NCBI GenBank assembly: GCA_964500775.1
Contig: CAZCQG010000050.1
Location: forward strand, 1 to 15,601
Direction of reading: 5' to 3'
DNA: 15,601 bases
DNA from: CAZCQG01 sp964500775
GTDB taxonomy: Bacteria > Campylobacterota > Campylobacteria > Campylobacterales > CAZCQG01
The position numbers and the translations under genes are program-made. Positions 13,895 to 15,601 of this stretch are shown one piece after another (position 1 is the first letter of the stretch; every line of letters begins with the position of its first letter). The notes below the pieces were generated by a model. The model did not search any database. It had not been told where the DNA came from and saw only the letters and a list, made by a program, of their open reading frames with translations.

Positions 13895-14653
13895 ATGGCG
13901 ATTAACCTTAGAAAACCTCAAGAGATTGAGCGTCTCAGGGATTCGAACGTCATTGTCGCCAAGGCACTCAAACATGCCGAGGCGCTTGCACGACCCGGTG
14001 TCTCTCTTTTGGAGATGGCAAACAGTACGGAATCCTATATAAAAAGCCTCGGCGGTCGCCCTTCATTTAAAGGACTCTACGGCTTTCCCGGAGCAATATG
14101 TATTTCCGTAAATGAAGTAATAATACACGGAATCCCAACGGAGTACAAACTGCAAGAGGGAGACATCGTAGGGATAGACATCGGTGTGGAATATAAAGGG
14201 TGGTTTGGGGATGCTGCGATTACTGTGCCCGTTGGCAAGGTGAAAGCAGAGGACACAAGACTGATGGATTGTTCTCGCATGACGTTAGAGGAATCTATCG
14301 CAGAGATTCGAGAGGGTATGCGTTTTAAAGAACTAAGTGCTTTATTACAAGAACTCATAATAAAAAAAGGGTTTGTCCCGCTACGTAATTTCTGCGGTCA
14401 CGGGATAGGAAAGAGACCGCACGAAGAGCCGGAGATTCCAAACTATTTGGATAACGACGGTGCTAAACAAGGTCCGAAAATAAAAAACGGTATGGTTTTT
14501 TGTATCGAACCTATGGTGTGTGTAGAAAACGGCGAATCAAAGATTCTAGAAGACAAATGGTCGGTAGTCTCGACGGATAACAAGCGAGGCAGTCATCATG
14601 AGCATACGGTGGCGATTATAGACAAAAAAGCGGTTATATTATCAAAGGAGTGA
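13895..14653 (+). CDS. map: Methionine aminopeptidase, type I
   Basis: The enzyme removes the initiator methionine from nascent proteins after deformylation. The 252-residue product has all five expected metal ligands: Asp95 (GIDIG), Asp106, His169 (GHGIG), Glu205 (CIEPM) and Glu236 (HHEHTV). His78 (IIHG) matches the substrate-binding histidine. There is no N-terminal zinc-finger extension, so it is the short type I form. It begins six bases after secY. No clear ribosome binding site precedes the start, so translation may rely on coupling. infA follows after four bases with a strong AAGGAG site. Genes for map and infA within the secY-rpmJ interval are also found in other Campylobacterota and Firmicutes. 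Confidence 0.97.
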   Translation: MAINLRKPQEIERLRDSNVIVAKALKHAEALARPGVSLLEMANSTESYIKSLGGRPSFKGLYGFPGAICISVNEVIIHGIPTEYKLQEGDIVGIDIGVEYKGWFGDAAITVPVGKVKAEDTRLMDCSRMTLEESIAEIREGMRFKELSALLQELIIKKGFVPLRNFCGHGIGKRPHEEPEIPNYLDNDGAKQGPKIKNGMVFCIEPMVCVENGESKILEDKWSVVSTDNKRGSHHEHTVAIIDKKAVILSKE

Positions 14654-14657
14654 GTCT

Positions 14658-14876
14658 ATGGCAAAAGATGATGTTATAGAGATAGACGGAAAAGTTGAAG
14701 AGGCACTACCGAATGCGACGTTTAGAGTCGTATTGGACAATGGACACAAAATATTGTGCCACATAGCCGGCAAGATGCGGATGCACTATATAAAAATACT
14801 TCCCGGAGACAAGGTGAAAGTAGAACTTACCCCTTATAGTCTTGACAAGGGGAGAATAACCTTTAGATATAAGTAG
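14658..14876 (+). CDS. infA: Translation initiation factor IF-1
   Basis: IF-1 binds the A site of the 30S subunit during initiation and helps IF-2 and IF-3. The 72-residue product has the exact family length and the OB-fold motifs: EIDGKVEEALPNATFRV, GHKILCHIAGKMRM and the conserved end PYSLDKGRITFRYK. AAGGAG before 14658 is a strong ribosome binding site. This is the last gene before an 83-base gap containing a likely promoter. Confidence 0.98.
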   Translation: MAKDDVIEIDGKVEEALPNATFRVVLDNGHKILCHIAGKMRMHYIKILPGDKVKVELTPYSLDKGRITFRYK

Positions 14877-14895
14877 TTTTTAAAACTTTTTTATA

Positions 14896-14901
14896 TATAA
14901 T
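14896..14901 (+). promoter_or_regulatory. Predicted -10 box of a promoter for the rpmJ-rpsM-rpsK (alpha) operon
   Basis: TATAAT at 14896-14901 sits in the 83-base gap between infA and rpmJ, preceded by an A/T-rich run (TTTTTAAAACTTTTTTATA). No -35 box is at the right distance, which is normal for sigma-70 promoters in this phylum. Transcription would start near 14908, giving a leader of about 52 bases. The upstream operon may also read through, as no hairpin terminator is visible in the gap. Confidence 0.6.
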
Positions 14902-14959
14902 CGCCAACTTTGTTTGTCCGATAGAAATATTAAACAATTATTAAATTTAGGAGATTTTT

Positions 14960-15073
14960 ATGAAAGTCAGACCATCCGTTAAAAAGATGTGCGAAAAATG
15001 CAAGGTCATTAAGAGAAAAGGTATCATAAGAGTGATTTGCGAAAATCCAAAACATAAGCAAAGACAAGGATAG
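14960..15073 (+). CDS. rpmJ: 50S ribosomal protein L36, zinc-binding
   Basis: L36 is the smallest large-subunit protein and is bound deep in 23S rRNA. This 37-residue product starts MKVRPSVKKMCEKCK and contains Cys11, Cys14, Cys27 and His32, the complete zinc-binding set (C+ form). The C-terminal NPKHKQRQG is typical. AGGAGA at 14949-14954 is the ribosome binding site. It is the first gene after the predicted promoter in this gap, and rpsM begins three bases downstream. Confidence 0.97.
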   Translation: MKVRPSVKKMCEKCKVIKRKGIIRVICENPKHKQRQG

Positions 15074-15076
15074 AAA

Positions 15077-15439
15077 ATGGCAAGGATAGCAGGGGTTGAT
15101 TTACCGGGCAAAAAAAGAATGGAATATGCGCTTACATATATTTACGGCGTAGGATTGAAAACTTCAAGAGATATTTTAAATGCAGTAGGTGTTTCTTTAG
15201 ATCTAAGAGCAAACGAACTTAGTGAAAACGATGCAGCTGAAATCGCTAAATATATCAGAGAGCATTATGCGGTCGAGGGTGATCTAAGAAAGAAAGTGAC
15301 GCTTGATATTAAAGCATTGATGGACTTAGGTAGCTATAGAGGATTGAGACACAGAAAAGGACTTCCTGTTCGCGGTCAAACGACAAAAAACAACGCAAGA
15401 ACAAGAAAAGGGAAGAAAAAAACAGTAGGTAGTAAATAA
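15077..15439 (+). CDS. rpsM: 30S ribosomal protein S13
   Basis: S13 is in the head of the small subunit; it contacts the P-site tRNA and forms bridges B1a and B1b with the large subunit. The product is 120 residues, normal length. Diagnostic motifs are MARIAGVDLPGKKRMEYALTY, IYGVG, and the end GSYRGLRHRKGLPVRGQTTKNNARTRKG, with the basic tail that reaches the tRNA. AAGGA at 15066-15070, spanning the end of rpmJ, is the ribosome binding site. rpsK follows after 12 bases. Confidence 0.98.
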   Translation: MARIAGVDLPGKKRMEYALTYIYGVGLKTSRDILNAVGVSLDLRANELSENDAAEIAKYIREHYAVEGDLRKKVTLDIKALMDLGSYRGLRHRKGLPVRGQTTKNNARTRKGKKKTVGSK

Positions 15440-15451
15440 TAGGAGATTTTA

Positions 15452-15601
15452 ATGGCGAAAAGAAAAGTAGTTAGAAAAAAAGTTGCCAAGAAAAATATTG
15501 CCAGAGGTGTCATATATATAACAGCTTCTTTTAACAACACCACGGTAACGGTAACTGATGAAATGGGAAATGTTTTGGCTTGGAGTACTGCAGGCGCGCT
15601 A
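15452..15601 (+). CDS. rpsK: 30S ribosomal protein S11, N-terminal part (3' end outside window)
   Basis: S11 is on the platform of the small subunit, near the mRNA exit channel. Fifty codons are visible from ATG 15452 to the window edge. The sequence KNIARGVIYITASFNNTTVTVTD followed by GNVLAWSTAGA matches the S11 core; the basic N-terminal start is KRKVVRKKVAKK. AGGAG at 15441-15445 is the ribosome binding site, in a context (AGGAGATTTT) almost identical to that before rpmJ. From the usual alpha operon order, rpsD, rpoA and rplQ should follow. Confidence 0.97.
   Translation, partial: MAKRKVVRKKVAKKNIARGVIYITASFNNTTVTVTDEMGNVLAWSTAGAL

Noticed and set aside
14842..14847. TTGACA consensus -35 box near the end of infA
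   Set aside because: It is 48 bases from the TATAAT at 14896, far too distant, and has no suitable -10 box 16-18 bases downstream.
1..15601. CRISPR arrays, insertion sequences, tRNA or rRNA genes, toxin-antitoxin or defence genes
   Set aside because: No direct repeat arrays, transposase motifs, cloverleaf sequences or defence families were seen; almost every base is covered by recognised genes, with the largest gap only 159 bases.

Overview
This window is chromosomal DNA of a Campylobacterota (Epsilonproteobacteria) bacterium. It looks like a free-living, Sulfurimonas/Sulfurovum-type member, although the genus cannot be fixed from the sequence alone. The pointers are moderately AT-rich DNA, ribosomal proteins of epsilonproteobacterial type, a histidine kinase with the HQWKQPL H-box common in this phylum, a zinc-type S14, no rpmD (L30) between rpsE and rplO, and the ATPase/rnhB pair beside rpsJ.

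Layout. (1) Positions 1-2474, plus strand: the 3' part of an HD-GYP cyclic-di-GMP phosphodiesterase gene, then a full-length 7TM-type membrane sensor histidine kinase. (2) Positions 2445-4083, minus strand: rnhB (ribonuclease HII) and, upstream of it, a conserved but poorly characterised P-loop ATPase. The kinase and rnhB converge and overlap by 30 bases. (3) Positions 4084-4242: a 159-base divergent intergenic region. It holds a near-consensus sigma-70 promoter (TTGACT, 17 bases, TATAAT) and a short leader with an 8-bp inverted repeat followed by a T-tract. (4) Positions 4243-14876, plus strand: a merged S10-spc ribosomal protein operon, rpsJ-rplC-rplD-rplW-rplB-rpsS-rplV-rpsC-rplP-rpmC-rpsQ-rplN-rplX-rplE-rpsN-rpsH-rplF-rplR-rpsE-rplO-secY-map-infA. 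(5) Positions 14877-15601: an 83-base gap with a TATAAT-type promoter, then rpmJ, rpsM and the start of rpsK, which is the beginning of the alpha operon and runs off the window.

How the genes work together. The long operon makes 20 ribosomal proteins of both subunits, together with the SecY translocon core, methionine aminopeptidase (which trims nascent chains) and initiation factor IF1. Genes are packed with gaps of 0-20 bases, frequent TAATG or ATGA overlaps, and a set of junctions where the Shine-Dalgarno sequence uses the upstream stop codon. This suggests translational coupling. Arginine codons are almost all AGA in the ribosomal protein genes. They become mixed in secY, map and the flanking genes, as expected for expression-related codon bias. 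The first 2.5 kb is a signalling pair (sensor kinase and c-di-GMP hydrolase) with no visible functional link to the ribosomal genes.

Most of the window is ordinary housekeeping DNA. I see no CRISPR array, mobile element, tRNA or rRNA, and no convincing undescribed system. The best items for a second look are the leader hairpin of the S10 operon, the ATPase with an apparently degenerate C-terminal domain, and the missing rpmD.
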